A stretch of DNA of 64,000 nt from Pictodentalium vernedei (lineage: Eukaryota; Mollusca; Scaphopoda; Dentaliida; Dentaliidae), in the NCBI GenBank assembly GCA_031216915.1, contig CM062292.1:200033262-200097261 (forward strand), written 5' to 3'. The notes beneath the pieces were generated by a model. That model saw only the letters and a list, made by a program, of their open reading frames with translations, made no database searches and was not told where the DNA came from. The position numbers were made by a program, and so were the translations under genes. Below are positions 1 through 11,800 of this stretch, in pieces (within the stretch, counting starts at the first letter, position 1; every line of letters begins with the position of its first letter).

Positions 1-922
1 ACCAAATATTTTTTCATCAATTGATTTAGATATTTGAGTTTAGTAAGAGAGTACTTATAATTACTTAACTCTTAAAGGCCTATTTCTAACTTTTACAACT
101 TCAGAATAAGTGCCTTTAACATGCCATCATGAGGAGGTCCTGATGACGACAGATAAATTAGGTAGGCAGTGATTTCTAGTCAAGTCTTGACTGCCCATTA
201 TGTGTACAGTCCATTTAAAATATTCTCTCCTCTCCACTAGTCGATTGCATAATAGGGAGTCTGAAAATAGGATAAGCTAATTGGCTTTGAGGGGAACTTT
301 TTAGTATCTATGGTAATTACTTCAACAATAACAAGTGCAGTTGTCAATGATGATCTTATGGACAGTCAGCTGTATTGACTGATTATATGGGACAAATGAT
401 TTTAACAAACAATACTTTATTAAGCAATTTTTTTATTAATGATATCTGACTTTAGTGCTTTGCAAGTATCTACAAACATTTGCACACACAAATAACAGAA
501 TATATTATATTTTAAAAAAATATATACGCAAGCACTCTTTCAAAGCACTATAATATCGATCGGGTTTTGTTTGCACTTTTGAATAGAAAATCTCTGCTAA
601 TATTCCATGGAGTTAGCACTCAACTACTAATGGGTAAAAAATACACAGTACGTGACAGGTGGACGACTACCAAATCACTTGTCAAGTGAATGTTTTACAG
701 AACTCATATTTTATTACACAAACTGATTTTTTTAAGGGCCACCAGATTTATCTACACATCCATCAAGAGACAATTTGCTTGCTTGTCTGCTGTTTATCGG
801 CACCTGTAAGTTGAAGTTGAGTGGATAATTCACTCTGTGTGTAATTTGGTTGTAATCCACCCTGCACTTATCTACACACACAAAATAAATTGTGTGAACA
901 AACTAGACACTTTGCAAGAAGC
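1..922. other. AT-rich non-coding sequence, no feature recognised
   Basis: I see no exon, RNA gene or terminal repeats here. One short block at about 164-200 (core AGTCAAGTCTTGACTGCC) recurs in variant form near 4450-4485 and 10738-10785, where the last copy is a hairpin, so it is probably a remnant of a small foldback repeat. Confidence 0.5.
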
Positions 923-970
<48 letters not shown>

Positions 971-972
971 TT
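923..972. repeat. (TATT)n microsatellite
   Basis: About twelve uninterrupted TATT units. They abut a sequence reading GGTGTTTAAGGTCAC, the reverse complement of the 3' end of the SINEs in this window, which finish with a TAAA/AATA tail. The microsatellite is therefore best read as the expanded tail of a minus-strand SINE. Confidence 0.9.
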
Positions 973-1255
973 GGTGTTTAAGGTCACTTTTCATCAGCTA
1001 TGGCTAATTGTGCCCACCGGTCGCAACTGACCATAGTTGCAGAAAAGTGACATTAAACACCAATAAATAAATAAATTGTGACCACAACAAAGGTCTAAAG
1101 TCAAGTTTAGCCGATCGTTTATCCCTTTGATGCCCATTTTAGTGGACATCTATCCCAGGCACTGGTGACCGGGTCCTATTTCACCAGTAAAGTGGAACTT
1201 TCTTACCACAGTAAATAAGCACTGCTTCACTTCCCTTTACCACTGGGAAAGAAGC
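973..1255 (-). repeat. Rearranged SINE of the 'GTGACCTTAAACACCAATAAA' tail family
   Basis: The SINE tail occurs twice head to head: GGTGTTTAAGGTCAC near 972 and ACATTAAACACCAATAAA near 1050. It is followed on the minus strand by a body (1100-1250) matching 8900-9090: GGGAAGTGAAGCAGTGC, then a segment around 'ATAGGACCC.GTCACC'. Two copies therefore share body and tail. No A or B box is clear and the boundaries are approximate. Confidence 0.55.
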
Positions 1256-1316
1256 ACTATTAAATATTATCATAGTGAACATTATTGTCTAAGAAATTCT
1301 GTGGAAATGCAATGAA

Positions 1317-1337
1317 CCCCCCCCCCCCCCCCCCCCC
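1317..1337. repeat. poly(C) tract, 21 nt
   Basis: Uninterrupted cytosine run. The surrounding 1260-1750 holds no gene or repeat I can name. Confidence 0.9.
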
Positions 1338-1756
1338 AATATTTCAGACAGCACACCTCTTGAGTGAGGTAGTCATCCATTGAACATGTGTTTGTTTAAA
1401 CACACAAAAATAATTTAACTGGGGGGTTTGACGTTGTGTAAAAACAGAAAGTTTGCTAGCGGTTTTCATGCTTTTTCCCGTATATTGGACGATTAATTTT
1501 TTTAATGAATAATACATTCTCATTTTAGTTCATCTAAACTATTTTGGTAAAATGCTTATGCCACAATAAAAATTAAATCACCGGGTTTTAACTTTGAAAT
1601 GTTCGGGCACTCGGCACAGTATAGAATCCATAATCCCGTATCGGAAAAGCTATTACCACAGCGAAATGCCAGGATGTATCGCCAAGACTGTCATATTGTT
1701 GTTTCAAAAACACCATACACCAAGAACACATTTTATTCACTGAAAAACTCGCTCTA

Positions 1757-1884
1757 TTCCATAATTTCATTTAAAAAATACAGATGAACCGTTACGAGAA
1801 TGAATGAAGACAAGATCATTTTCCATAATTTCATTTAAAAAATACAGATGAACCGTTACGAGAATGAATGAAGACAAGATCATT
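1757..1884. repeat. 64-bp tandem duplication
   Basis: Two adjacent, essentially identical 64-bp units (1757-1820 and 1821-1884), each starting TTCCATAATTTCATTTAAAA. The identity suggests a recent local duplication. No coding potential is evident. Confidence 0.85.
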
Positions 1885-1971
1885 TTGATGGAGATAATCC
1901 GACCTTCAATTATATTTTTTATTTTAATATGAAAACAAATCGAAAATCTCATGAATTAACAAACGAATTTT

Positions 1972-3796
1972 TAGCTCAACTTTGGTGAAGCCAAATTTGA
2001 GCTTATGCCATGGCCCGTCGTCCGTCGTCCGTCTGTCCGTCAACAATTGGATACGGCTCGGGCTAGAGGTCGTATTTATGAACCGATCTTTACAAAACTT
2101 CTTGGGTACCTTTGTTATGACTGTGGGACGAGAACGAGTGTTTTTGGGTGCGGTCCAAAATTCAAGATGGCTGCCAGCTGCCATTTTGTACCGACGATGC
2201 AGAAATCTGTTTTTTGTACAGAATTTCCATATGAAAGCTCTGATTTGAATAATTTTTTGTATGAATGTTTAGTACCATGGGATACATCACATATAGTACG
2301 GGGTTTTTTCTCGTGCGTAAATTATGCAAATTAGACTAACTTTGATGTTTTTTGGTGTTACTTTCAGCACGGTAAGTGCAAACGCCAATACGGCTCGGGC
2401 TAGAGGCCGTATTTATGAACCGATCTTTACGAAACTTCTTGGGTACCTTTGTTATCACCGTGGGACGAGAACGAGTGTTTTGGGGTCCGGTCCGAAATTC
2501 AAGATGGCCGATGGCAGCCATTTTGTACAAAATTAGGTGCAATCAGATTTTTGCACAGAACTTCCATATGAAAGCGCTGATTTGAATAATTTTTTGTGTG
2601 AATGTTTAGTACCATGGGATACATCACATATAATACAGGTTTTTTTCTCGTGCAGAAATTATGCAAATTAGATGAACTTTGATTTTTTCAGTGCTGCTTA
2701 CACACAGTAAGTACACATGTCAATACGGCTCGGGCTAGAGTCTGTATTTATGAACCGATCTTCATGAAACATCTTGGGTACCTTTGTTATCACCTTGGGA
2801 CGAAAATGAGTGTTTCTGGATGCGGTCCAAAATTCAAGTTGCCTGCCAGTGGCCATTTTGTATCGAAATTAGGTCTAATCAGTTTTTTGTACACAACTTC
2901 TATACGGCTCAGGCTAGATGCCGTATTTATGAACCGATCTTTACGAAACTTCTTGGGTACCTTTGTTATTACCGTGGGATGAGAACGAGTGTTTTTGGGT
3001 GTGGTCCAAAATTCAAGATGGCCACCAGCAGCCATTTTGTACAAAATTAGTGCAATCAGTCTTTTGTACAGAACTTCTGTATGAAAGTTCTGATTTGAAT
3101 AAATTTTTGTATGAATGTTTAGTAACATGGAATACATCACATATAGTACGGGTTTTTTTCTCGTGCAGAAATTATGCAAATTAGATGAACTTTGATTTAT
3201 TCAGTGCTACTTATACTCTGTAAGTGCACATGTCAATTCGGCTTGGGCTAGAGGCTGTATTTATGAACCGATCTTCACAAAACTTCTTGGGTACCTTTGT
3301 TATCACCTTGGGACGAGAACTAGTGTTTCTGGGCGTGGTCCAAAATTCAAGATGGCTGCCAGTGGCCATTTTGTACCGAAATTAGGTCCAATCAGTTTTT
3401 TGTCACAACTTCTACACAGCTCATATTTGTGAACTGATCTTCACGAAACTTCTTGGGTACCTTTGTTTTCACCTTGGGACAGGAATGAGTGTGTTTTTGG
3501 GTGCCTTTGTTATCACTGTTCTATGAGAACAAATATTTTGGGGTTCAGTCTGACCCACTCTGGGACTCAAAGATTTTTTCTAGTTTAGCATCTGACTGTC
3601 ACCCACCTTTACAATACTTTACCTATACATTTGTTACATGCAACGCTCAGTATTTATGTACAGACCATTACAATACTTTATATGTACCTTTGTTATCAGG
3701 TCATTACCTAGATGTTTGTCATTGCTGTGTCACATACTATACATGTACATGTCTTTGTCTTGACAAGTTGAGCTACAGTGTCATTGACACTTTCAT
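1972..3796 (+). mobile_element. Hairpin-ended tandem-repeat element, Helentron/HINE-like, copy H1
   Basis: The 5' end is a stem-loop starting TAGCTCAACTTTGG and closing at TTTGAGCT. A GTCGTCCGTCGTCCGTCTG tract follows. The core has irregular repeats of a module containing 'CGGCTCGGGCTAGAG' and 'GAACCGATCTT.ACGAAACTT' (near 2050, 2391, 2723, 2903 and 3235). The 3' end has the inverted subterminal motif AAGTTGAGCT, then the hairpin AGTGTCATTGACACT and the tail TTCAT. The flanks are T-rich with no target-site duplication. A near-identical copy lies in reverse at 34790-36583. There is no transposase or Rep/helicase gene, so it is non-autonomous. The class assignment rests on architecture; the small ORFs inside are repeat artefacts. 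Confidence 0.7.
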
Positions 3797-4758
3797 TTTC
3801 AATTCCTATATTAAAGCGCAGTACAGAGTTCTGGAAATGAAAGATATTGCACTTGTATCTGAATATTTTATTAAATGTAGGGTTTAGAAATTTTCTGACT
3901 GAACAATATAACTGCTAATCAGGGACAGTCTCTGAAAGATTTTTCTCCTCAAACATTAATTGGTTATGTAATCCTTCTCACATGACCGCACTAAAACAGC
4001 TTTTCATACCCGGTCGTTTCTATACAAACGACGGGATAATTAACAAGTGCACTTTTGTATGCAATGTACACGTAATGCTAACATGAGGGTGTTCTTGTTA
4101 TCAATGTGCTTGAAATTAATTCGCATTCACAACAAACTTGTTGTCCATCATTTATGCTGTATTTTTGTTTAAATAAATAGTTGATTCCTATTGGGGGACA
4201 AATAATGAATCAGTCTGCATTCATTTTTATCATGTTTGAAAACGAATCGATGTATTAATTGCATAAACACAGAATGTTTTTCATATGCAATTGGATATCA
4301 GTAATTCGGTTTCATTGAGAAACGAACCACCTTTGATGTCTGGATTTTCCCATTGTCTTTAATTATCCTCGCAAAGGGGGTTGTGGACCCGTGAAGACAA
4401 TGTGTTCACCAGGTGTGACGAAAGGGGGATTTAAATGGAGAGTACACGTAATGTGTTAAGGCAGCCAAGACTTGACGAGAAATCACTGCTAAGCCACCGG
4501 ACATATATGTAAAGGCCGTGGGCTGGGGGGAATTCAGGACACTTGTCCAGGCCCTTAAGGGTTAAAAGTAAATTTAACCCTTTACATATAGAGGCTACCT
4601 ACTGTTTTTGAGTACATGCTAGAATTATCTCATGAGTGACTGCAAGGAAAAGCATGTTTTCACAAGTGGCTTTAGCTGCTTGTGAGAAGTTTGATTTTTT
4701 GGAGCATGGAAAGAGATAATTTTGGTACGTACTCAAAAACAGTGGATATTATTTTTAT
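3797..4758. other. Intergenic or intronic sequence with small foldback remnants
   Basis: No exon is recognised. There is an inverted pair CTACTGTTTTTGAGTAC (about 4598) and GTACTCAAAAACAGTGG (about 4728), and a TTAACCCTTTACATA block at about 4578, consistent with a decayed TTAA-type foldback element. Confidence 0.4.
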
Positions 4759-4957
4759 TATACCCCACTTTCGAAGAAAATGGGGGGGTATACTGGATTA
4801 CATGCTTCCGTCCGTATGTCCATCCGTCCGTGTGTGTGTCCATCCGAGAATATTCATAACTTAAGTAAATTATTATGGAACTTGTTTTTAATTCATTTAT
4901 GCTTCATCAATCCAGCACTGCAGTGGGGGTATAATTGCCTTCAGCAATAGCTCTTGT
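4759..4957 (+). mobile_element. Compact hairpin-ended element (199 bp), HINE-like, copy H2
   Basis: The 5' hairpin is TATACCCCACTTTC..GAAAATGGGGGGGTATA, followed by TCCGTCCGTATGTCCATCCG. The 3' end has the inverted subterminal motif GTGGGGGTATAA, a small hairpin TTGCCTTCAGCAA, then TAGCTCTTGT. The flanks are T and T with no duplication. It has the same plan as the element at 60395-60859 but lacks a tandem core. Confidence 0.7.
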
Positions 4958-5257
4958 TAAAACGTACTTTAATTGAAATTAACCCTTACATACACAGCTT
5001 AATTTTACGTTAATAACTACCATATTTTCATGTACACAGCTTAAGATGACTTAACTGGTACTGTGCTGAAAACCCACATTTGGGTTTTAATATGAAGCCC
5101 AGCCTAAAGGTCTCATATTCTGTGGATGTAGGATTAAAAGACTCAAATGCCAAAAATGCACAGCAATATCAATCTAAACTTAATGTGCGTCAATTCCGAA
5201 GAGATATTCTCTTATATCTTGTGATAACATAAATTCATTAAACAAGAAACTTTTATA

Positions 5258-5676
5258 CAGTGGAACCCTGTTAATTGAATAGCCATTTTGCCAATGAAAA
5301 TTATTCAATTAACAGGAGTATTCAATTAACAGGGATTGTCACTTTCCTGTATTCTAGAGATAAACTTGGCATATAATTCTATTATATCTTGTTTGACAGA
5401 GCTCCATGAGCTCTGTCAAACAAGATATAATAGATTAAATCCCTGTATTGGATGTACTGAGGCCAAATGGGCCTATGAATAAATTAAAACTAGGGCAATT
5501 CAGGGTAATTTCCCGACAGATTACAAGATTTTTTATTCAATTAACAGGAGTTTACTCTGAAACCTATATTCAATTAACAGGTTAAAGAAGTGTGGTAAAT
5601 GGTTTTGTGTTGGAAAATAATATTCAATTAACAGGGATATACAATTAAGAGATATCCAATTAAGTGGACTCCACTG
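5258..5676. mobile_element. Tigger/pogo-like foldback MITE, copy A
   Basis: The terminal inverted repeat CAGTGGAACCC is paired with GGACTCCACTG and flanked by TA on both sides, as in Tc1/mariner-pogo elements. ATTCAATTAACAGG motifs recur through both arms. The centre is a palindrome with perfect 26-nt arms (5378-5403 and 5409-5434) around a 5-nt loop, with core TTTGACAGAGCT. No transposase is present. Related copies are at 8815, 29822, 45885, 49748 (partial) and 61580. Confidence 0.8.
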
Positions 5677-5699
5677 TATTATTAACTTGTTGAGTATTT

Positions 5700-7660
5700 T
5701 CAAATTATTTTTCATGAAATCAAGTCATGGCTGCTCTGAAGCAGCCATGACTAGATTTCATGAAAAATTCATCTAAATTTATCTCAAGAAATCATTGGTC
5801 AAATAGTCCCTGCAAGTTACCGGGGGAAATTTGGTTAATTGTGTCCAAATTATTCTCATTTTAGTGACAAGAGATTTTGTGTCCTGGGCAGGAATATCTG
5901 CCAGCAGCATGCATGGAGTTAATTGTTAATGTGGCAGTAGATATCAGTAGATATCAACAAATTCTGACAGTAGATATAAAAAAAAAATATTTGTTAAACA
6001 TTTCCTTCTTTATTATATATAAAGTAGCATATAATAAAACATATTTTCACATTTCAGTTTTAATATTTTTGGAATTCAGGTAGTTGACTTCTTTTCTGCT
6101 GAATATTTTCTTTTGTTTAGTCCGTGTCATTGATGTGTTCAGTATTTATCTGCACATCTTTGAACCTATGAATATTGGCCATCAGAGGTGTAACAAGTCT
6201 TCATGGTACCTGGCAGAACCTTTATTTGCCCCTGCTCCCATAGGAAATTTCAGGCTTGGCAATTTCAGGAGAGCGATTTTTTATCTCTCCTTACTGCCCT
6301 CCTGAAAGAATTAAGGAGAGCGAAAAATTGCCCTCCTAAATATTTTGGTCTGGGATGATTGAGATTGCATGTATTAGGCTCACATTAAATTTTTGTTGTA
6401 AAGCAAAAATGTAATTTAACTTCGAAGTCACATAACATCACGTAATTTCATTTTGAAACTGGTTTAGTGGTAAAAGGTAATGGCTGCAACTGTGTTTGGA
6501 TATGTACTTTGTACATACCCAAACACAGTTGCAATGATTTGAGGCAAAATGGGACACAGCAATATTTTTTTTTCTGTCAGTTTCAACAACTTGAAGCACA
6601 TGCACCAGGATGTGACTGTAGATTCAAGCAGACCTGTTTCCAAGAAAGTCATATGCCTACCATTACCACCTTCAACCCACCCCCCAACTTGGGCACACAC
6701 ACAGGTCTTGTCAAGTGTGTGTTCGGTTGTTGAGTGAGACATCTAGATGTCTAAGAGATTTCGCTTTACCTTAGTAAAGTTAATAAAATCACTGATGTAA
6801 TAGTCTGTTGGTTTCAGTTTCAATGAGTTCGTTCAACTGGATACTTAAAATGCTGTGTAAAGCTAATTGCTCTCCTAAGCTGATTGAGGAGAGTGATTTT
6901 TTGCTCTCCTGCATTCTTCAGAATGCCATGCCTGAAATTTGCAAGTTAGCATTGGATAGTTTTATTTATATACAGCATTGGACAGTTTTATTTATATATG
7001 CATGTACTGAATCAGCAATCTCAAGTGGTAGGAAAATGTACAGTAGATTCATTCTAAGAGTGTAAAAAATGTTTCGGTTTCTGACTGCGTTAAGTGGACA
7101 CCAGAAATTGTAAGCATTTTTTGTTCTCTACTTCAGTTGTCAGAAACGGCTTAACTCTTAGCCAGCTGAATATTTTTTAGATGTTTTTCATTAGATCTAG
7201 TGATGGCTGTTTTAAAGCTGGCAACACTAAATTAGATTAAAAATTTACATAAATGTAACATAAGAAATCATTGGTGAAAAAATTCATTCAATTCACAGGG
7301 GGGAATATGATTAAATCTGGCCAAATTATACTTATTTCTGTAACAAAGGAAACCCTGTGCTGGGCAAGGAAATCCGCCAGCAGCATGCAAAGAGTTAAGT
7401 GTCCCTTGATGCATACATCCACTGTAGATGTCAGTGAAGATAAAATAATAAGTTAAATCATGTTGATGACTAATTTTGGAAATTAAAGTAAACAGTAGCT
7501 GCAGTTTTGGCACTCTTCCTCTCTTTGATGCACAAGGAAGCTGCTCCTGCCACACCATTGCTGCAGACCTATTGGTTAGTGGTTATGCCTCAAAATTTGC
7601 ACATCTTACTAGATCTTATGAATCACTGTATTTTCGTGAAATTTGTATATTTAATTGTAA
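5700..7660. repeat. Mosaic of small palindromic repeats, no gene
   Basis: Hairpins can be read at about 5722-5755 (CATGGCTGCT/AGCAGCCATG), 6482-6535 (GCAACTGTGTTTGG and its complement), 6250-6330 and 6860-6950 (GGAGAGCGA/GCTCTCCT motifs, also near 11000), and 7190-7240. These look like small foldback elements with unclear ends. I see no splice-flanked coding segment and no kinesin P-loop. Confidence 0.5.
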
Positions 7661-7664
7661 CAGA

Positions 7665-8395
7665 TCGAAAGAGAAGTGTGGGATTCGAGGCTCGACCCTC
7701 GACCCTCAATCTCTGTCAAACAAGTCGACCAATTTACCACGAGACTAAGAGATCCGGACCAACCAGGCTGGTTGGTAAATGACCCTTATACCTCGACTGC
7801 AACACTACTCTCACATTCTTTGAGATTTACCCATGGTGTATCTCACCCCATATTCCATCTCAGAGCAGTTGAAACATCCAGCAAGCTTCACCACAGTGCC
7901 CACAATGCCACCAACTGCTGAGGGCTGGTCACGGCACTAATGTAACAGATCAAGAGAGAAATGTGGGAGCCGAGGCTCGAACCATTGACCTCCAGCACAC
8001 AAAGTGACCAATTAACTGGTTGAGTGCTATAAGCCACCATCAAGGCTCTATTAAAAGTGCCGGAAGGCACTTTAGTGGCTTTATACTTTATGCATCATCT
8101 TGATGTTTGCTCAGCAGTAGAAAAAAAATTTATATAACATTGTTTGGTTGTAATTTGTTTGAGAGTGCCTATTGGCACTTACCAATAAATTGTAACAAAA
8201 CAACTATTTATGACCCAAATCTTGCTAAATTAATGCTACTCTTGCTAGTAGGATGGTATCTTTTAAAAAAAATACCCATGTTTCGAATCACCTTTGAAAA
8301 ATAATTTAGCACTCAACCAGTTAACCACAAGACTAAAAGATCCAGACAAACCAGGCTGATTGGTAAATGGCCCTTATACCTCAACCGCTACATAT
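7665..8395 (-). repeat. Tandem pair of tRNA-like repeats, split by a TTAA MITE
   Basis: Two related units begin TGTAACAGATC.A.AGAGAA.TGTGGGA (about 7660 and 7942). On the minus strand each contains a segment like the 3' half of a tRNA (GGTTCGAGCC near 7970). The second unit is interrupted at 8026-8320 by a TTAA element and resumes at about 8325 with ACCACAAGACTAAAAGATCC, matching ACCACGAGACTAAGAGATCC in the first. It is probably SINE-derived; this is not certain. Confidence 0.45.
8026..8320. mobile_element. TTAA-flanked foldback MITE, family Q, copy Q1
   Basis: The terminal inverted repeat CTGGTTGAGTGCTA/TAGCACTCAACCAG is flanked on both sides by TTAA, the duplication typical of piggyBac-type transposition. 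The centre holds an imperfect hairpin GAGAGTGCCTATTGGCACT. Copies with the same ends or core are at 16409, 22306 and 57550. No transposase is encoded. Confidence 0.75.
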
Positions 8396-8814
8396 TGAAA
8401 GCATAGTACAATTTAATACTGTTTCATTAAACAGAACTAGATAATTAACTGATACCATTCCTTGGAATACTAAATATTTAATGTTATATTTCTTTTATTG
8501 GAAATACCAGGTGATGACACTGTTATCAGAACTTGCTTAAAAAGATGAGCCTTAAAATTCATTCTAGAAAACATTCTAAACATTCTTTGCAAAAAAGATT
8601 TTGACAAAAATATCTTGCATTGATACATCATGTGAATTCTTACTAGCTACATTAATCAGAAATTTGGAAGCATAGTGTCCGGAGTCCTAGGATAGTGCAT
8701 TCATGTGCAGTTAAATGTACTGTTAGTACTCCCATGCTCACCTTAAAGATTTTCCGATTTCAAGAGGGTAAAGATGACAACTATGTCACACATATCATAT
8801 CCATCTCATCACTA
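8396..8814. other. No feature recognised
   Basis: AT-rich intronic or upstream sequence with no visible repeat ends or coding segment. Confidence 0.4.
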
Positions 8815-8895
8815 CAGTGGATCTCTCTTAATTGCATACGTCTTAACTGAATAACCCTGTTAATTCAATATAATTTCCAACCACAAAACCATTTA

Positions 8896-9127
8896 CCGTA
8901 CCTCCCCGTGGGAACCCCGGGAAGTGAAGCAGTGCCTGTTCAATGTGGTGAACAGGCTCTGTTTTACTGGTAACATAGGACCCAGTCACCGATGCTTAGG
9001 GGATGCAAACCCTCTCTAAAATGGGCACTATGGCTTATTAATGCTCACCCCTGGTCTTGAGCTGATTCGCATTTTGTGGTCATGATTAGCCATTGTGCCA
9101 AAATATGTGACCTTAAACACCAATAAA
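8896..9127 (+). repeat. SINE-like insertion with GTGACCTTAAACACC tail
   Basis: The body starts CTCCCCGTGGGAACCCCGGG and ends with TATGTGACCTTAAACACC and an AATAAATAAATAAAT tail. The flanks ATTTACCGTACC and ATTTACCATTCC are an imperfect duplication of the host MITE sequence, as expected for an old target-site duplication. The body matches the reversed copy at 973-1255. The head is not clearly tRNA- or 5S-derived. Confidence 0.6.
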
Positions 9128-9480
9128 TAAATAAATATTTACCATTCCTTCAGTACAAATTTGACCTGTTAATTGAATATAGATTATAGAGTAAACTCCT
9201 GTTAATTGAATAAAAAATCTTGTAACCCATTGAGAGATTAGCCATTGTGCCAAAATATGTGACCTTAAACACCAATAAATAAATAAATATTCACCATACC
9301 TCCAGTACAAATTTGACCTGTTAATTGAATATAGATTATAGAGTAAACTCCTGTTAATTGAATAAAAAATCTTGTAACCAATTGAGAGATTAGCCATTGT
9401 GCCAAAATATGTGACCTTAAACACCAATAAATAAATAAATATTCACCATACCTCCAGTACAAATTTGACCTGTTAAATGA
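9091..9480 (+). repeat. Tandem triplication of a SINE-tail/MITE junction (about 150-bp unit)
   Basis: The unit running from GATTAGCCATTGTGCC through the SINE tail into MITE sequence (CTCCTGTTAATTGAATA) is present three times head to tail. Each unit carries both the SINE 3' end and the MITE interior. The duplication therefore happened after the SINE landed and amplified the junction as one block. Confidence 0.75.
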
Positions 9481-9830
9481 ATATATATTATAGAGTAAAC
9501 CCCTGTTAATTGAATAAAAAATCTTGTAACCTGTTGAGAAATTACCCTGACTCTTCTCAATTTTACTATGTTTATAGACCTATTTGGTCTCAGTACATCC
9601 AATACAGGCATTTAATCTATTATATCTTGTTTGACAGAGCTCATTGTGCTCTGTCAAACAAGATATAATAGAATAAATGCTAGATTTATCTCTAAATACA
9701 GGAAAGTGACACAATCCCTGTTAATTCAATAATCCTGTTAATTGAATATTTTTCATTGGCAAAGTGGCTATTTCAATTAAAAGGGTTCCACTGTATTATT
9801 ATTTAACTAAAACCCCTTTCATTTTTATCC

Positions 9831-10105
9831 AGTTAAGGCCTAAAAAAGTTTAAAGTTTGTTACCCAAGTTAATAAAATTTATAAATTTGTCCCTTGAGTG
9901 CAACGAGGCTTTGCAATTTAGCATTGCAAAGTCTTTTTGCACTCAAGGGATGAAATACACCACCACCCATGCTATTCTGTAAATTGTGAGGACTAAAACA
10001 TAAAACAAACCAAGAACATGAACTTTTCATGGCAAAGAAATAATTATGAAAATAAAAAATTAAAATAAAAAAACACCCACCCACATGCAACTTTGTGGGG
10101 CCTAA
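9831..10105 (-). repeat. Foldback repeat, family R, copy R1
   Basis: It runs between AGGCCTAAAAAAGTTT and GGGGCCTAATA and contains a central hairpin built on TGTCCCTTGAGTGCAA and its complement (about 9889-9950). Longer relatives are at 11432-11800, 47056-47470 and 58631-59370. Confidence 0.6.
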
Positions 10106-10336
10106 TAATTTCTTCCTTGTTTCAGGCCTGTTGATTTGAGGCGAGCAATCACCCTCACCCTATGTGGCCTGCCTGATTTGAAAATAAGGAAGGTAGCAAA
10201 TGCCCAGTTTGAGAAAACTTGCTAAACTAAGGGATTCTGAGAGACATGGTTGCACAATAAATCTAATGCAATGGAAACTTACTTTGTCTCCTTTAATCCT
10301 TAAGGATCTGAGTAATTTCCCAGTACTGTTACTAAG

Positions 10337-10688
10337 AGAGTGGTGGCTGAGTGGATGAGTGCGCTGGTCTCTCATGCCAGAGGTCCCGGGATCGATCCCC
10401 AGTCGGGGAAAGTTCTTGAGGTGTCCGAACACTCTCTGTCAGCATCAATTGTCAGGTTGATGCTGTCACAGCGTATCGTCCTATCGGGTGGGGATGTAAA
10501 ATGGCTGTCCTCTGTGCAGAGAGAGACACACTCCGTGCAGGCTAAAGATCCCTTCGTAGTATTCGAGAAGAGCAAGGCCACGAAGTTGCCGCTATGAAGG
10601 CCACACACCTACGCCATTGGGCCAAGGAGAGGCGTTAATATAAGTTGCATAACTTGTTCACCAATCCTCGTAAAATAAATAAGATTAA
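10337..10688 (+). repeat. tRNA-derived SINE
   Basis: The head resembles a tRNA with an A-box-like GTGGCTGAGTGGATG and a B-box-like GGTCCCGGGATCGATCCCC, so internal RNA polymerase III promoter function is plausible. A body with CTAAAGATCCCTTCGTAGTA follows, then an AAATAAATAAG tail. The acceptor stem does not fold into a full cloverleaf and there is no target duplication I trust. Confidence 0.7.
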
Positions 10689-10737
10689 ATTAACTACTAG
10701 ACAACAAAGCATATGAGTTTATGGGTTAGCAGTGTCT

Positions 10738-10785
10738 TCTAAACAAGTCTTGCCTGCCTCTAGAGGCAGCCAAGACTTGATTAGA
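10738..10785. repeat. Hairpin related to the 164-200 block
   Basis: CAAGTCTTG.CTGCCTCTAG pairs with AGAGGCAGCCAAGACTTG, giving a near-perfect inverted repeat with a very short loop. Confidence 0.6.
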
Positions 10786-11108
10786 ATTCAGTGACAAGGT
10801 AATTTGAATATTTTCTTTGTCTTGATTGTATTTCAAAGTACCAGTTCTGAGACAATATAGTTTGTTGAAGTCAGACAAAGAACTTTGACAGGTAACAGCT
10901 TCCAACTGATGGTATTTGAAGAAAAACCTATGGAATAGGTTTGCAATTACAGTAAAATTGAAATGAATGTTATACTGTGCCGGCAGTCACCTCCAGAACT
11001 GTTTCACAGGAGGGTGTCAATTGCTCTCCTGTTATTTTCAAAATGACAGGCATGTAAAGTTTCATGAATTTCAAAGAACTAGAGAGGTGTGATGTACTAA
11101 ACCCATTA

Positions 11109-11284
11109 AGCCTTTACCTAATGAAGTGGCCGCATCTGCCTGCAAAATTTACAAATTAAGCAGTTGAAAGAAAAAATGAGCTCATTACATCAAGGATCAC
11201 ATGGTATGGTTTTGTTGAAATTTTTTCATTTGAAAAAAATAATTAAAATAATAAATTTTGATATTCCTTGTATTGGATAAAGGG
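11109..11284. mobile_element. Decayed piggyBac-type MITE (TTAA, CCCTTTACC ends)
   Basis: The left end TTAAGCCTTTACCTAATG is paired with GGATAAAGGGTTAA at the right, with TTAA at both edges. The interior shares TGGTATGGTTTTGTTGAAAT with the copy at 19076. Confidence 0.6.
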
Positions 11285-11431
11285 TTAATTCCTTCCATTG
11301 AGGGAACTATGCTAGTCTTATAGGGTTGCTTAGGGAAGCAATAGTGTGCCAGAGTAATAGAACATAGTGCCCTCAATGGGAGGCATATATAGGTAGATAT
11401 TTTGTCAGTATCATAGACCTTTTCTAATGGT

Positions 11432-11800
11432 TAGGCCCCTTCTGTTTCTGGGGCCATTTTTGGTAAAATTGCATGTGACGGTCAGTTTTTTTTATTTTAT
11501 TTTTTATTTTTGTTCTTTGCCATCAAAATTTCATATTCTTGGTTTCTTTTATGTTTTAGGCCTTATAATCTACAGAATAGCATGGGTGGTTGTGCATTTC
11601 GTCCCTTGAGTGCAAGAAGGCTTTGCAATGCACTCAAGGGACAAATTTATCAATTTTATTAACTTCGGTAAAATATTAGACATAAACCATTACATTTTTT
11701 TTTTTTTCAAGTTTGCACTGGTTATAAAAAGTGAGCATGTGGCAGCCAAAATACCCATGTGGGAGGGCCTGAGAAACAGATTTTCAACTTTTTAGGCCTT
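11432..11800 (+). repeat. Foldback repeat, family R, copy R2
   Basis: It shares GCATGTGGCAGCCAAAA, the TTTTAGGCCTTAT blocks and the central hairpin (GTCCCTTGAGTGCAAGAAGG) with 47056-47470. Here the hairpin's right arm is shortened. It ends about 100 nt before the first kinesin exon. Confidence 0.6.

Larger units (their letters stand above)
8815..9793. mobile_element. Tigger/pogo-like MITE, copy B, enlarged by a SINE and a local triplication
   Basis: CAGTGG at 8815 and CCACTG ending at 9793 are each flanked by TA. The central palindrome with TTTGACAGAGCT arms is at about 9615-9672. The left arm is interrupted by a SINE (about 8896-9127), after which a SINE-tail/MITE segment is repeated in tandem three times. 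Short ORFs on the minus strand across this interval come from that repetition and are not genes. Confidence 0.7.

Noticed and set aside
9113-9611. Minus-strand frames with repeated IQLTGVYSIIYIQLTGQ
   Set aside because: They are translations of Tigger-like MITE sequence amplified by the local triplication.
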